This document shows, one piece after another, positions 1 to 8,584 of a stretch of DNA of 64,000 bases. A program made the translations under genes and the position numbers. Each line of letters begins with the position of its first letter. Position 1 is the stretch's first letter. The notes under the pieces are model-generated. The model saw only the letters and a program-made list of their open reading frames with translations, had not been told where the DNA came from and ran no database searches. The stretch is from UBA7330 sp965243485 (GTDB lineage Bacteria > Bacteroidota > Bacteroidia > Cytophagales > Cyclobacteriaceae): NCBI GenBank assembly GCA_965243485.1, contig CBDEVP010000001.1, forward strand, positions 2,728,001 through 2,792,000, read 5' to 3'.

Positions 1-590
1 AGGTGGGCAGCTTCATCGGTATGGCCGCTATGACGCAATCCGATATTGTGATCAAAAATGCCAGGGTCGATATGCTGGGGATCATTCCCGATACTTTCAG
101 GAGGCTGGGCATTGATCTCAACATTGAAAATGACGACATTCACGTTCCGGCTCAGGAACATTATGAGATTGAAAGCTTCATCGATGGCTCTATTCTTACG
201 ATTTCGGACGCCATTTGGCCTGGGTTCACCCCAGACTTGCTCAGCGTGGCACTGGTCACAGCTACGCAAGCCAAAGGAACTGTACTGATCCATCAGAAAA
301 TGTTCGAAAGCAGGCTCTTTTTTGTCGATAAACTCATCGATATGGGTGCCCAGATCATATTGTGTGATCCCCACAGGGCAACAGTTATTGGTCTGGACCG
401 CGCTTTTCAGCTAAGAGGGATCAACATGACCTCTCCCGATATCAGGGCCGGCGTTTCTCTTCTTATTGCCGCTCTTTCAGCAGAAGGAGTCAGCACCATC
501 CACAATGTTGACCAGATTGACCGGGGATACCAGTACATTGATACTCGCCTGAATGCCCTGGGTGCAAAGATTGAGCGAATCGATCCTTAG
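1..590 (+). CDS. murA: UDP-N-acetylglucosamine 1-carboxyvinyltransferase, C-terminal part (MurA)
   Basis: This is the last ~195 residues of MurA, which transfers enolpyruvate from PEP to UDP-GlcNAc in the first committed step of peptidoglycan synthesis in the cytoplasm. The 5' part, including the catalytic Cys loop, lies before the window; the frame is already open at base 3, so the GTG there need not be a start. The EPT-fold signature PDIRAGVSLLIAALSAEG and the closing DRGYQYIDTRLNALGAKI segment are characteristic of MurA. The full enzyme in this phylum has about 435 residues, so slightly under half is present. The stop at 588-590 gives a normal C-terminus with no sign of damage. No U-tract terminator for this strand is obvious downstream. 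Confidence 0.93.
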   Translation, partial: VGSFIGMAAMTQSDIVIKNARVDMLGIIPDTFRRLGIDLNIENDDIHVPAQEHYEIESFIDGSILTISDAIWPGFTPDLLSVALVTATQAKGTVLIHQKMFESRLFFVDKLIDMGAQIILCDPHRATVIGLDRAFQLRGINMTSPDIRAGVSLLIAALSAEGVSTIHNVDQIDRGYQYIDTRLNALGAKIERIDP

Positions 591-696
591 ACCAGTCATT
601 TTTCAGAAACAAAGTACTCAACTTAAGTAATGTGAAGGGAATGGCCGCGAATCGTCTTCAATGAATCGAAGCTATTCAGTGAGATTTTTTTTGATA

Positions 697-716
697 TTTA
701 TTCGCGAATCAGTGGC
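697..716 (-). repeat. Dispersed GCCAC...ATTCGCGAAT repeat remnant
   Basis: Read on the minus strand this is GCCACTGATTCGCGAATAAA, with the perfect palindrome ATTCGCGAAT at 700-709. A partial, oppositely oriented match (GGCCGCGAATCG) lies at 643-654. Related words occur in two other intergenic gaps of this window, at 13642-13660 and 33048-33068. It looks like a short dispersed intergenic repeat; its function is unknown. Confidence 0.4.
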
Positions 717-754
717 TTACAAGTGGTCAGTATCTATTGCAGTGATATACTGAT

Positions 755-791
755 AAAAAAATAGCGCCGCGGGAAATTTTTCCCGCGGCGC
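755..791 (-). terminator. Intrinsic terminator of the 30-residue peptide gene
   Basis: A perfect 13-bp inverted repeat (764-776 against 779-791, GC-rich, GCGCCGCGGG core) closes on a two-base loop. On the minus strand it is followed at once by TATTTTTTTA (763-754). That is a textbook Rho-independent terminator for a minus-strand transcript; on the plus strand no T-run follows it. A second small hairpin (CAGTTTC/GAAACTG, 808-814 and 819-825) lies between it and the stop codon of the peptide gene at 841-843. Confidence 0.8.
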
Positions 792-840
792 ACCAACCAG
801 CTATGAGCAGTTTCAATCGAAACTGTAGTCTTGAATATTT

Positions 841-933
841 TTATATGAAGATCATTCCAAGTGAGAAAATGGCCACCACTACTAAAATGATGTTTAAGAT
901 CATGATTATTCGTTGTCTTTCTGCGTCAGCCAT
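841..933 (-). CDS. 30-residue single-pass membrane peptide, uncharacterised
   Basis: This is an ATG-to-TAA frame of 30 codons. The start is a polar, charged segment (MADAERQR). It is followed by about 20 strongly hydrophobic residues containing LNIILVVVAIFSLGMIFI, which look like one transmembrane helix with its N-terminus in the cytoplasm by the charge pattern. A strong intrinsic terminator sits 49 bp past the stop on the same strand, and no other gene could use it, so this is likely a real small transcription unit. I do not recognise the family. Small one-helix peptides often modulate membrane complexes, but no partner can be inferred here. The alternative is a small RNA whose reading frame is accidental. 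Confidence 0.55.
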   Translation of the reverse strand: MADAERQRIIMILNIILVVVAIFSLGMIFI

Positions 934-943
934 TATTTAATTA

Positions 944-1274
944 TTTTAATATTAAATATGAATTATCTTATGAACTGTAATTATACAAAGCCCGTGCCAA
1001 AAAAGCGATTTTCCAGATTCAATCGAAAAATAGATAGTAAAAATTTGAGATAATGTTGCTGATATGCAATTATCAAGCTCATTTTGGGGATATTTCTTTG
1101 ACCGGTTGAAAAAAGTAAAAAGCAGAATTCAGACATCCTATTGATCCATTGTGTATCATTGATAAATAATTGCCGCAAATAAGCCAATTCCGGTGAGAAT
1201 CAAAAGATAAAATTTCGTTCAGGGCGAATTTATTTTGAAAATCCCTAAATTCATTGGACATTAACTTAATTCCA
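944..1274. other. AT-rich intergenic region, probably divergent promoters
   Basis: No convincing gene is present; two short overlapping minus-strand frames here (68 and 60 codons) have no recognisable features. Both flanking genes, the 30-residue peptide (minus) and the epimerase (plus), read away from this gap, so it should hold two promoters. I cannot assign a clear -33/-7 pair. Confidence 0.5.
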
Positions 1275-2627
1275 ATGCATCGTTACCCACACTTATATAT
1301 CATTTTGCTAATTCTTACCGGATGCGGGCAGCCAGCAGATCAGGTCCTTCAGTCCGGAGATCCTGCACTTCTGCAGATCCGTGAGGAGATGGAATCATTG
1401 CTGAAAAATAAAATGTTTGAAGCCTGGTACCCGCGGGCCATTGACTCTGTTGACGGCGGGTTCCTTAGTATGCTTGATGAAAACTGGGAACCCTTCGGAG
1501 ACCAGTCAAAATTTATTGTAACTCAGGCAAGGCATCTCTGGACCCTGGCAAAGGGAATGGAGCTCTATCCGGATCATCCTGATTACCCCCGATGGGCGCA
1601 ACAGGGCTTCCAATTCCTTAAAGATCAAATGTGGGATCAGGAATATGGGGGATTTTACGAATTGCGACTGAAAAATGGTGCTCAGCCTGCTGGCGATGAT
1701 CCGAATGCCAAAAGAGCTTACGGAAATGCCTTCGGTATCTATGCAGCAGCTGCTTATGCCAAAGCATCGAAAAGTCAGGAAGCATTGGATTTTAGTAAGG
1801 AGGCTTTCCGTTGGCTGAATGAGCATAGTTACGATAAGGTCCATGGTGGATATTTTCAGTTCCTTACGCGGGAAGGAGTTCCTTACCATCTTGGAAAGAA
1901 TAAGGACGAATTGAGTTTTAATCATTATTTCAAAGATCAAAACTCCAGTATCCACATCATGGAAGCCTACAGTGAACTTTATCGTATCTGGCCCAACGAT
2001 ACCCTGGGTCAGCGGCTTGAAGAACTCATGCTCCTGATCCGCGACCATTTTACCAATCCGCAGGGTTACATGACCTTGTTTTACACCCTGGACTTGCAAC
2101 CTGTTTCGTATAGAGATTCTGCAGTCATGCACTGGAATTACGATCATGTAAGTTTCGGTCATGACATTGAAACTGCCTATTTGATACTGGACGCATCGGA
2201 TGCACTTGGAATTACCGATGTGCGTACGGATTCAGTCACCAGAAGGATGGTAGATCATTCCATTTCTCAAGGGCTGGATCAGCAGGTTGGTGGCCTCTAT
2301 TACAAAGGGTACTACTTTCTGGGAGAGATGGCTATTGTGGATGATGTGAAATCATGGTGGGTGGAGGCGGAGGCTTTGAATTCTTTGCTGCTTTTTGATA
2401 CCCTGTATCCTGGTCACAATTATCAGCGGGAATTTATCAAAATGTGGGATTATACGAAAAGATATCTGATCGACTGGGAGAGAGGTGGCTGGTATAATCG
2501 GGGGATAGATAATTATCCTGAGTCAATCTCAAGCAACAAAGGTGCCCACTGGAAAGGGCCCTATCACACGGTCAGGTCTGTCATGAATTGTATTGATATG
2601 CTCAGGAAGAGAGAGACTGATCAATAG
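1275..2627 (+). CDS. AGE-family sugar 2-epimerase with lipoprotein signal
   Basis: This 450-residue protein belongs to the N-acylglucosamine/cellobiose 2-epimerase (AGE) superfamily, which has an (alpha/alpha)6 barrel. The start at 1275 is preferred over the in-frame ATG at 1254 because it leaves a clean lipoprotein signal, MHRYPHLYIILLILTGC, with the lipidated Cys at residue 17. Three histidines typical of cellobiose/mannobiose 2-epimerases are visible: SIHIMEAY (His227), FGHDIE (His296) and GPYHTVR (His431). The family interconverts a reducing-end glucose and mannose unit through an enediolate. Most characterised members are cytoplasmic, so a membrane-anchored copy is unusual and suggests action on oligosaccharides in the periplasm. 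The gene stands alone and its 3' end overlaps the convergent neighbour by 7 bp. Substrate is not predictable from sequence. Confidence 0.8.
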   Translation: MHRYPHLYIILLILTGCGQPADQVLQSGDPALLQIREEMESLLKNKMFEAWYPRAIDSVDGGFLSMLDENWEPFGDQSKFIVTQARHLWTLAKGMELYPDHPDYPRWAQQGFQFLKDQMWDQEYGGFYELRLKNGAQPAGDDPNAKRAYGNAFGIYAAAAYAKASKSQEALDFSKEAFRWLNEHSYDKVHGGYFQFLTREGVPYHLGKNKDELSFNHYFKDQNSSIHIMEAYSELYRIWPNDTLGQRLEELMLLIRDHFTNPQGYMTLFYTLDLQPVSYRDSAVMHWNYDHVSFGHDIETAYLILDASDALGITDVRTDSVTRRMVDHSISQGLDQQVGGLYYKGYYFLGEMAIVDDVKSWWVEAEALNSLLLFDTLYPGHNYQREFIKMWDYTKRYLIDWERGGWYNRGIDNYPESISSNKGAHWKGPYHTVRSVMNCIDMLRKRETDQ

Positions 2628-2977
2628 TCGTCATCGTCACTGTCGTCCTTGCTTTCATCGGGGATGTAATCAGACATGTAGTCTACATCACCATACTTAT
2701 CCTCATAATCATCTCTCACCTCATCTTTCAGATTGCCATCTTCATCAAAATCTTCATCCTGAGAAACGAGCTCTTTGGCTTCTTCAAGAGTCATGCGGAT
2801 CAGGTAGTATTTTTCATCCGTTTCAAAAGGCAGGGCTGATACTCTTGCTCCTTCTTTGTTATAGTAGTGAATCAATGAATTATAAAACCCTGAAGGATAA
2901 GCAAGCTTTACTTGTTCCTGGATCACTTCATCCAACTTTTCAAAATCTTTGATAACTCTTGGCTTTGCGTCGGGCAT
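2621..2977 (-). CDS. Small acidic hypothetical protein
   Basis: The protein has 118 residues from the ATG at 2977; an upstream in-frame ATG at 3022 would add 15 unconvincing residues. It has an N-terminal helical part (FEKLDEVIQEQVKLAY), a central segment resembling a small alpha/beta fold, and a very acidic Asp-rich tail ending DDSDDDDY. No signal peptide or membrane segment is seen, so it should be cytoplasmic. I do not recognise a characterised family. It converges on the epimerase gene with a 7-bp overlap of coding ends. The acidic tail may be a protein-interaction or chaperone-like feature, but that is a guess. Confidence 0.75.
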   Translation of the reverse strand: MPDAKPRVIKDFEKLDEVIQEQVKLAYPSGFYNSLIHYYNKEGARVSALPFETDEKYYLIRMTLEEAKELVSQDEDFDEDGNLKDEVRDDYEDKYGDVDYMSDYIPDESKDDSDDDDY

Positions 2978-3149
2978 TTTAGATTTTTTTTGAAAAGTAT
3001 AATAAGGAGGTAGAAAAATCAAATCTTCAATGCCAAAAGAAAATTTATTTTTTTATTCAGGCAGGGCGGAGGTTGCGGCTATACTTTGTCAGTTTGTTGG
3101 ATAAATGACCTTAAAGGCTTAATTTCAAATTCGAAAACAATCAATTTAC

Positions 3150-3449
3150 ATGGCTAAAGATACCAAAGGACAAGTTGAGGAGATCCTGGCTGAGTTAGGT
3201 AAAAAGATCGATCTTCTCATTGCAGAGACAAAAAATGCCAGCGGTGAAGTACGGGAAGACATTGAAGAAAGGATCAAAGAGCTAAAGAAAAGGAAGGCCA
3301 AGCTTGAATCAGATTTTAAATCCTATAAGGATAAAAATGATGATAAATGGCAGGAGATCAAGCAACATCTTATAGCTGCCATACACGAGCTCCGGCTTGC
3401 AGTGGAGACCGCATTTGCCGATAGCCAAAAAACCGGAAAGAAGAAATAA
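3150..3449 (+). CDS. Coiled-coil hypothetical protein
   Basis: This 99-residue protein is almost wholly charged and predicted helical, with heptad-like patterns (VEEILAELGKKIDLLI, ERIKELKKRKAKLE). It has no signal peptide or membrane segment. It resembles the small coiled-coil stress-type proteins sometimes encoded singly in Bacteroidota, but no defined family can be named. It ends 3 bp before the convergent stop of the nucleoside phosphorylase. The 5' region contains TATACTTTG (3080-3088), close to but not matching the phylum's -7 box. Confidence 0.75.
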   Translation: MAKDTKGQVEEILAELGKKIDLLIAETKNASGEVREDIEERIKELKKRKAKLESDFKSYKDKNDDKWQEIKQHLIAAIHELRLAVETAFADSQKTGKKK

Positions 3450-3452
3450 TTA

Positions 3453-4313
3453 TCAGATCAGTTCCAGCGCTTTCCGGATCAACCCGTCAATGATTTTGTT
3501 GGGGTCTTTGGCATATTTATTCTTGGCCCTGTTAGCTACAATGGCGTTTAGACTCACCATGTCGTGGCCGAGGATAGTGGCCAGCGCATAATATCCGGCA
3601 GTTTCCATCTCCAGGTTTGTGAGCCAAAAATCATCCAGGTGAAAGCGATTGAGTTTGTCAACAAGGTTTGGATACTTAATCGGAGCCCTGAGTTCGCGGG
3701 CCTGAGGAGCGTAAAACCCATGACAGGTTACCGTATTCCCGATGATTACATCATTTTTGAACAGGTCGATCAATTTTTGAGACCCTCTGAAACAATAAGG
3801 TGCATAAGGGAGGTCGAGGTCTTTCCGGACCAGATCACTCAATTTTGCTTCGAAAGCTCCCATGGAAAAATCGTAAAAATGTAATAAGGGGTCCAGCCCA
3901 ATGGCATATTCACTCAGTACATGACTCCCCAGCCTGATGTCTTCCTGGATGCTGGCAGAGGTCCCGATCCTGATGATATTCAGCTTCTTCTTTCGGGCTT
4001 TAGGGACCCTTCGCTCAAGGTCAATATTTACCAGGGCATCCAGCTCAGTCATAAGGATCTCTACATTGTCTGTACCCATACCAGTGCTGATCACAGTGAT
4101 CTTCTTTCCCTTATAGGTACCCACATGGGTTATGAACTCTCGCTTGTTCATTTCAAACTCCACCTGATCAAAATTGCTTGATATCCTGTGGACCCTGCCG
4201 GGGTCACCCACGGTAATGATCTTGTCTGATATGTGTTCGGGTTTCAGATTTAAGTGGTAAATACTCCCATCCGGATTGAGTATAAGGTCCGTTTCTGAAT
4301 AGCTAGCTGGCAT
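3453..4313 (-). CDS. Nucleoside phosphorylase (uridine phosphorylase-like)
   Basis: This 286-residue protein of the PNP/UDP phosphorylase superfamily cleaves nucleosides with phosphate to the free base and (deoxy)ribose-1-phosphate, in the cytoplasm, for pyrimidine or purine salvage. Visible signatures are the phosphate-binding VGDPGRV near residue 37, the central STGMGTDNVEI segment, the RIGTSASI strand, and the C-terminal ETAGYYALA stretch, where the ribose-binding Glu of this fold is found (TNLEMETAGYY). It is a little longer than E. coli Udp (253 residues). The base preference cannot be fixed; uridine phosphorylase is the nearest label. It sits 24 bp downstream of trhO on the same strand and could be co-transcribed. 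Confidence 0.87.
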   Translation of the reverse strand: MPASYSETDLILNPDGSIYHLNLKPEHISDKIITVGDPGRVHRISSNFDQVEFEMNKREFITHVGTYKGKKITVISTGMGTDNVEILMTELDALVNIDLERRVPKARKKKLNIIRIGTSASIQEDIRLGSHVLSEYAIGLDPLLHFYDFSMGAFEAKLSDLVRKDLDLPYAPYCFRGSQKLIDLFKNDVIIGNTVTCHGFYAPQARELRAPIKYPNLVDKLNRFHLDDFWLTNLEMETAGYYALATILGHDMVSLNAIVANRAKNKYAKDPNKIIDGLIRKALELI

Positions 4314-4337
4314 GGTCGGGCTTTAAACTAGCCCAAT

Positions 4338-5291
4338 TTATGCATTTCTTCTCTTTAATCCCTTATAAGGATTATACCCATTCATGCTCTTCTGGTAATA
4401 TCCTGTACCGTCATACGGGCGGACATCCGGATTTTTACTGCATTCTTCGGAGCAGCAACCATCATAAAGTCTTGCACCTTCTTCACTCATTGGTATGTGC
4501 ATGTTGCAATGTGGGTTCGCACAATTCACCATGCGATCGGTGGGCGTTCCGGTGACATAACATTTTGAAATGATCCTGGGATTGATCTGGTTTACGTCTT
4601 TCACTATCCGGTTGTCGAACACATAACATTTTCCCTCAAAATCCTCTCCCTGCGCTTCAAGACCATATTTGATGATCCCGCCATGCAGCTGGTAGACATT
4701 TTCAAAGCCCTGATCCAAAAGATAGGCACTGGCCTTTTCACATTTAATACCGCCGGTACAGTAAGTGATGACCTTCTTATCCCGGTATTTTTCAAGCTCT
4801 TTGATCTTTTCGGGAAAGTCCCTGAAGTTTTCAATGTCCAGGGTGACCGCATGCTTGAATTTTCCAATATGATGTTCATAATTTGAACGAACATCAAGCA
4901 CCACTACATCTTCAGGGCTTTCTTTGAGAATTTTACGGAATTCCTCTGGTTCCACATACTTGCCGGTTTTCTTTCTGGGGTCCAGCCGGATCGTTGAATG
5001 TACGATCTCGGGCTTTGTCCGGACATGAAGCTTGGTGAAGGTATGATCATCCACGTAATCCACTTTAAACTCAATGTCCGCAAAGAGAGGATCTGATTTG
5101 ACGGATTCCATGTATTTTTCGCAATCTTCCACCAGGCCAGAGACAGTCCCGTTGATGCCTTCAGCCGCAATGATGATCCGCCCTTTGAGATTGAGCGAAA
5201 GACACAGCAGATGATGTGCTTCCCTAAATGCCTCCGGATCTTTTATTGATGTATAGCAATAGTAGAGGAGTACGCTGTATTTGTATTTCAT
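4338..5291 (-). CDS. trhO: tRNA uridine(34) hydroxylase (rhodanese-related, TrhO/YceA)
   Basis: This 317-residue protein matches TrhO, which makes 5-hydroxyuridine at the wobble position of several tRNAs. It has an N-terminal ferredoxin-like domain (SVLLYYCYTSI, AAEGINGTVSG near residues 42-52), a rhodanese domain (VVVLDVRSNYEHHIG) carrying the active-site loop CTGGIKCEK (Cys178-Lys186), and a Cys-rich C-terminal segment (CYVTGTP, CANPHC, CCSEEC) that probably binds metal. The start is taken at the third codon of the longest frame (MKYKYS), which matches the usual family start. Length and domain order are normal. Confidence 0.92.
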   Translation of the reverse strand: MKYKYSVLLYYCYTSIKDPEAFREAHHLLCLSLNLKGRIIIAAEGINGTVSGLVEDCEKYMESVKSDPLFADIEFKVDYVDDHTFTKLHVRTKPEIVHSTIRLDPRKKTGKYVEPEEFRKILKESPEDVVVLDVRSNYEHHIGKFKHAVTLDIENFRDFPEKIKELEKYRDKKVITYCTGGIKCEKASAYLLDQGFENVYQLHGGIIKYGLEAQGEDFEGKCYVFDNRIVKDVNQINPRIISKCYVTGTPTDRMVNCANPHCNMHIPMSEEGARLYDGCCSEECSKNPDVRPYDGTGYYQKSMNGYNPYKGLKRRNA

Positions 5292-5370
5292 AACCAAAGT
5301 CCCGTTTCATGCGGGATGTTATCAATCCAACGATCTTAAAAATGAAAGTGCAAAATTGAGATGAAATCTC

Positions 5371-6009
5371 TTACTTTTCAATTTTTACTGCAGGATTTCC
5401 GAAAACTGTCTCACCTTCTTTCACATCGCTCACCACCACAGAGCCAGCTCCGACCCGTGCCTTCTTGCCAATTCTCACTCCGGCCACCACCAGTGCACCG
5501 GATCCGATAAAGGCTTCCTTTTCAATGGTAACGTCTGAGTTGATCACCGTACCAGCACCTATCTGCACATAATCTTCAATGGTAACATTGTGCTCGATCA
5601 CTGCTGCCGTATTCAGGATGCAGTGCTGTCCTACTTTTGTACCGGCTCCAAATACCACCCTGGCATTGATAAAATTGCCATGCCCCATCGATGCGGATTC
5701 ACTGAGCTGTGCAAGTTTGTGTACGGCATTCATGGGCATGGTCTTCCTTTTTTCCATCAGAAGCTTCACCTGCTTTTTACGTAAAGCATTTTCATCGGTG
5801 GCTACGAAGGCTTCACATTTCTGACCAATCAGTTTCAGGTATCCATGATCATCCGTTTTTCCTAAAACTGGGACCGTATCGATCTCTGTTTGATGGGTTT
5901 TTACGTCGTCGTCCAGAAACCCATAGACTTCAATTCCATTGCTGCGAAAGATCTCGAGGGCCGCTCTCGCAATACCTTTTGCTCCGAAAATGATTACAGC
6001 TTTCTCCAT
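5371..6009 (-). CDS. NeuD/PglD-family sugar O- or N-acyltransferase
   Basis: This 212-residue protein has an N-terminal nucleotide/sugar-binding alpha-beta domain (VIIFGAKGIARAALEI, YGFLDDD) and a C-terminal left-handed beta-helix of hexapeptide repeats (GHGNFINARVVFGAGTKVG, IGAGTVINSDVTI, IGSGALVVAGVRIG). That is the PglD/NeuD layout. Such enzymes use acetyl-CoA to acetylate nucleotide sugars or glycans. The start at 6009 (MEKAVIIFG) is preferred to the ATG at 6030 because the Rossmann-like strand begins right after it. It lies 30 bp downstream of a polytopic membrane protein gene on the same strand, so a role in surface-glycan modification is plausible; the substrate is unknown. Confidence 0.85.
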   Translation of the reverse strand: MEKAVIIFGAKGIARAALEIFRSNGIEVYGFLDDDVKTHQTEIDTVPVLGKTDDHGYLKLIGQKCEAFVATDENALRKKQVKLLMEKRKTMPMNAVHKLAQLSESASMGHGNFINARVVFGAGTKVGQHCILNTAAVIEHNVTIEDYVQIGAGTVINSDVTIEKEAFIGSGALVVAGVRIGKKARVGAGSVVVSDVKEGETVFGNPAVKIEK

Positions 6010-6039
6010 AGTTTTTAAGTAAGTCTGCAAAGGTAGGGA

Positions 6040-7269
6040 TTAAACCGACTTTCTCAGGCCCCCGAACCGGAATGGGAAAAACAGGAGGAACATCCAGAGG
6101 AAAGGCAAAAACGAGGCCTTATAACGCATCATTGTTCCAAAGTTAGGAGCCACCAGTGGTATGGCGATGGCCATTGAGACAATGAATACGAATGCTATCA
6201 TGTTAACCGGTGTGAGACAGACGGGGAAGCTTCTTTTTTTGATGATGAAAAAGACACTCCATAGAAAAAGTACAATCAAAAGGCAATTTTCAATCCAATA
6301 CAACGCGGAGGTAAATGATCCCTGCCCCGGCAAAGGGCCAAATAGCCCATATAAAAAAGACTTTGGAGCGTTTAAAATTACGCTCCCCCACTCAGGAGAA
6401 AGATCAAAAGAAAGTGTGTGACCGGGTGCTGACGCATCGATGATGGAGGTATAATTCTGGTAAATACTTTGGGGTAGATGGTTGAATTGCAGGTTATAAT
6501 CCACGTAGCTTACCGAAACGATCAAAAGGAGTGTCAGAACTGAAATCAGTACATATCTGATTGCGCTATTCCTTATGAATGCTTTCAGGATATGCCATGC
6601 CACGATGAAACCAATGGCTAGCATCATCGCGGCGCCAAGGTAAAACCTAAGTTTGATCAAAATAATCAATGTGAATGCATACCCCAGGTGTTCAGCAAGC
6701 GAAATAGATTTCCGGTGATAAAATCTGATCAGGAAAGTGCATAGATAGAAGAATCCCGCATTGGCCAGGGAGTCTTTTAGTATTCCCGAAGACCAGAAAA
6801 TGACAGAAGGGATCACCAGAAAACCCATCAATGCCATCCACTTAATCTGATGATAGGTATTGCTGATGGTCCTTACCAGACCCCACGTACCGAAAAAACT
6901 GATCAAAGAGAGATATATGGAGGCCAGCCAGTAATTATTCCCGGTCAGGATCATGAAAAAGCTGAGTATCCTGGCAAAAAAATCTGTTCTGTACTCGCCT
7001 TTATATGCTGGAAAGGCGCTGGTAAAAAGTCTTTGAATGTATTCAGGAATTGATTTTTGTGCCGTTGAAGCGATCTTGATGGCTTCTTCATAATACATGA
7101 TGGTATCTCCTGATCCCAGATAAATGATATACACCAATCCCATCAGGAGGCCTCCGGAGATTTTCAGGCCTAGAGCTATCCAATACCATGGTTGACTGAA
7201 GGGTCGGGTATATCCCGAACCCCACCAGGCCAGCAGACCCAGAATAAGAATATTTGCTGCAATGATCAT
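6040..7269 (-). CDS. Polytopic membrane protein, glycan-biosynthesis-like
   Basis: This 409-residue protein has about ten hydrophobic segments spread along its length (ILILGLLAWW, ISGGLLMGLVYIIYLG, YVLISVLTLLLIVSVSYV, LLIVLFLWSVFFII). A larger soluble loop near residues 245-300 contains the charged or polar YNLQFNHLPQ. The start codon follows the TAA of the DUF2851 gene directly (TAAATG), so the two are translationally linked. The layout resembles EpsG/Wzy-type or GT-C-type membrane enzymes of polysaccharide assembly, but I see no diagnostic motif. With the NeuD-like gene next door, a role in cell-surface glycan synthesis is an inference. Confidence 0.7.
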   Translation of the reverse strand: MIIAANILILGLLAWWGSGYTRPFSQPWYWIALGLKISGGLLMGLVYIIYLGSGDTIMYYEEAIKIASTAQKSIPEYIQRLFTSAFPAYKGEYRTDFFARILSFFMILTGNNYWLASIYLSLISFFGTWGLVRTISNTYHQIKWMALMGFLVIPSVIFWSSGILKDSLANAGFFYLCTFLIRFYHRKSISLAEHLGYAFTLIILIKLRFYLGAAMMLAIGFIVAWHILKAFIRNSAIRYVLISVLTLLLIVSVSYVDYNLQFNHLPQSIYQNYTSIIDASAPGHTLSFDLSPEWGSVILNAPKSFLYGLFGPLPGQGSFTSALYWIENCLLIVLFLWSVFFIIKKRSFPVCLTPVNMIAFVFIVSMAIAIPLVAPNFGTMMRYKASFLPFLWMFLLFFPFRFGGLRKSV

Positions 7270-8544
7270 TTACCTGCTATGCAATATAGCAAGGCCAATG
7301 TTACAGTTGAGGCATCTTTTTCGGATACAATAGTACTTGTATCGTTGGATCAGGGCCTGGCTGTCTGCTGCATGAGAGGGGTCCATCCCCACTTCCTGCC
7401 ACTCCCTGGTGATCTTGTTTTTCTCGGGGGCAAGGTCATTCAGAAAATCAACAGCTCTTTCCATGAATCCAAGGTCATCAATGTATTTGCTGTAAGCCGC
7501 CAGGAGAGGTGCAACCGTGTTGATGATGAGGGTATCAATCGAAGATCTACCCAGATTATTGATCCTGTTCTCCATAGGCAGGCCAAAGTCATAGTGTGTC
7601 TTCCAGTATTCAGGTAATCGAATTTCAAAGATCCTGAAGATATTCTCAACTTTTTGCATTTCGAGGATGGATGAAAAAAGCTTTTTTTCCCTGATATATA
7701 AGGTAACGAATTCTGCCATCCTTACCGTTGGGAAATTGGCAGGCCTCAATCTGGAGAATTTCCAGTGGTGACGTTGGAGCTGAGGTTCTAACCTGTGTTT
7801 GTTTTTGATGTGAAGAAACTGTTCCTTAAGATCCTCTGCGTAATCATCTTTTGGGTCATCTAAAAAGCCCGCCATTCCAAAAGCCAGCGCAAAACATTTT
7901 TCGGGTTGATTGGCGTATCTGTGCAGCAGTGAATAGTCAAAACTTTTTGACCAGGTCTCAAAGGCCTGGTTATTGACAGAAAAACCAAAATTGGAAGCGA
8001 GTGCCTGAAAGGTAACTTTTTCCCAGTCTCCCTGATGTGCCTTCACCGGGGCCAGCAGCCGGTCAGCTTTTTCCGAAAGCCTTTCGACCAGAGCCTGATC
8101 CAGCATGTTGGTTTTGGTCAGAGGATCGATCTTATGCAAAAAAGAGGCACACTTGATGGTCACGGGTTGATTGATATACCGTCGGTAATCCGCCTCAAGT
8201 GAGCCATGCTGGTAATCAGAAATTTGAAAAGTGGGAAGTAGGGTGCTATCCTGCAGGTAAATATCTTTATCCGCTACCCAGACCACATGCAGGATTACCC
8301 CGTCGTATTTTTTGTCTTTCTGATGCTGGTGCAGCAACCAGTCGGAAGCTTTATGATGGATCTCGACTGCTCCCATCCAATCGATGCCGTCTATCCTGAT
8401 ACGGGCTTCCAGAAAATCAGGCCCGGAATCGTGATTTTCATGACCGGGATGAAATACCTGCAAGGCTGAGCCATTTGTCAGCCGAAAGGGCCTGCCTTCA
8501 AATTTTTGAAATTTCCAGAGATAATGTAGAAAAAATTCATCCAT
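7270..8544 (-). CDS. DUF2851 family protein
   Basis: This 424-residue soluble protein matches DUF2851, found widely in Bacteroidota and of unknown function. Typical features are the N-terminal MDEFFLHYLWKFQKF, then GHENHDSGPDFLEARI and WMGAVEIHHKASDWLLHQH (the start of the family core), and a C-terminal Cys cluster (CIRKRCLNCNIG). The acidic/His motif EIHHKASDW gives the appearance of a nuclease-like active site, but no activity has been shown that I know of. Its TAA stop abuts the ATG of the membrane protein downstream. Confidence 0.85.
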   Translation of the reverse strand: MDEFFLHYLWKFQKFEGRPFRLTNGSALQVFHPGHENHDSGPDFLEARIRIDGIDWMGAVEIHHKASDWLLHQHQKDKKYDGVILHVVWVADKDIYLQDSTLLPTFQISDYQHGSLEADYRRYINQPVTIKCASFLHKIDPLTKTNMLDQALVERLSEKADRLLAPVKAHQGDWEKVTFQALASNFGFSVNNQAFETWSKSFDYSLLHRYANQPEKCFALAFGMAGFLDDPKDDYAEDLKEQFLHIKNKHRLEPQLQRHHWKFSRLRPANFPTVRMAEFVTLYIREKKLFSSILEMQKVENIFRIFEIRLPEYWKTHYDFGLPMENRINNLGRSSIDTLIINTVAPLLAAYSKYIDDLGFMERAVDFLNDLAPEKNKITREWQEVGMDPSHAADSQALIQRYKYYCIRKRCLNCNIGLAILHSR

Positions 8545-8584
8545 GTCAGATAGCTCAAAGAGCCATCTAATCTAGCAAATAACG

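Noticed and set aside
981..1261. Two overlapping 60-68 codon minus-strand frames upstream of the epimerase
   Set aside because: No signal, domain or spacing evidence; they overlap each other in different frames.
1506..2162. 218-codon minus-strand frame inside the epimerase gene
   Set aside because: It is antisense to a clear AGE-family protein and its translation has no recognisable fold or signal.
5300..5316. Hairpin TCCCG/CGGGA as a terminator between trhO and the acetyltransferase
   Set aside because: Five-bp stem with no T-run on either strand.
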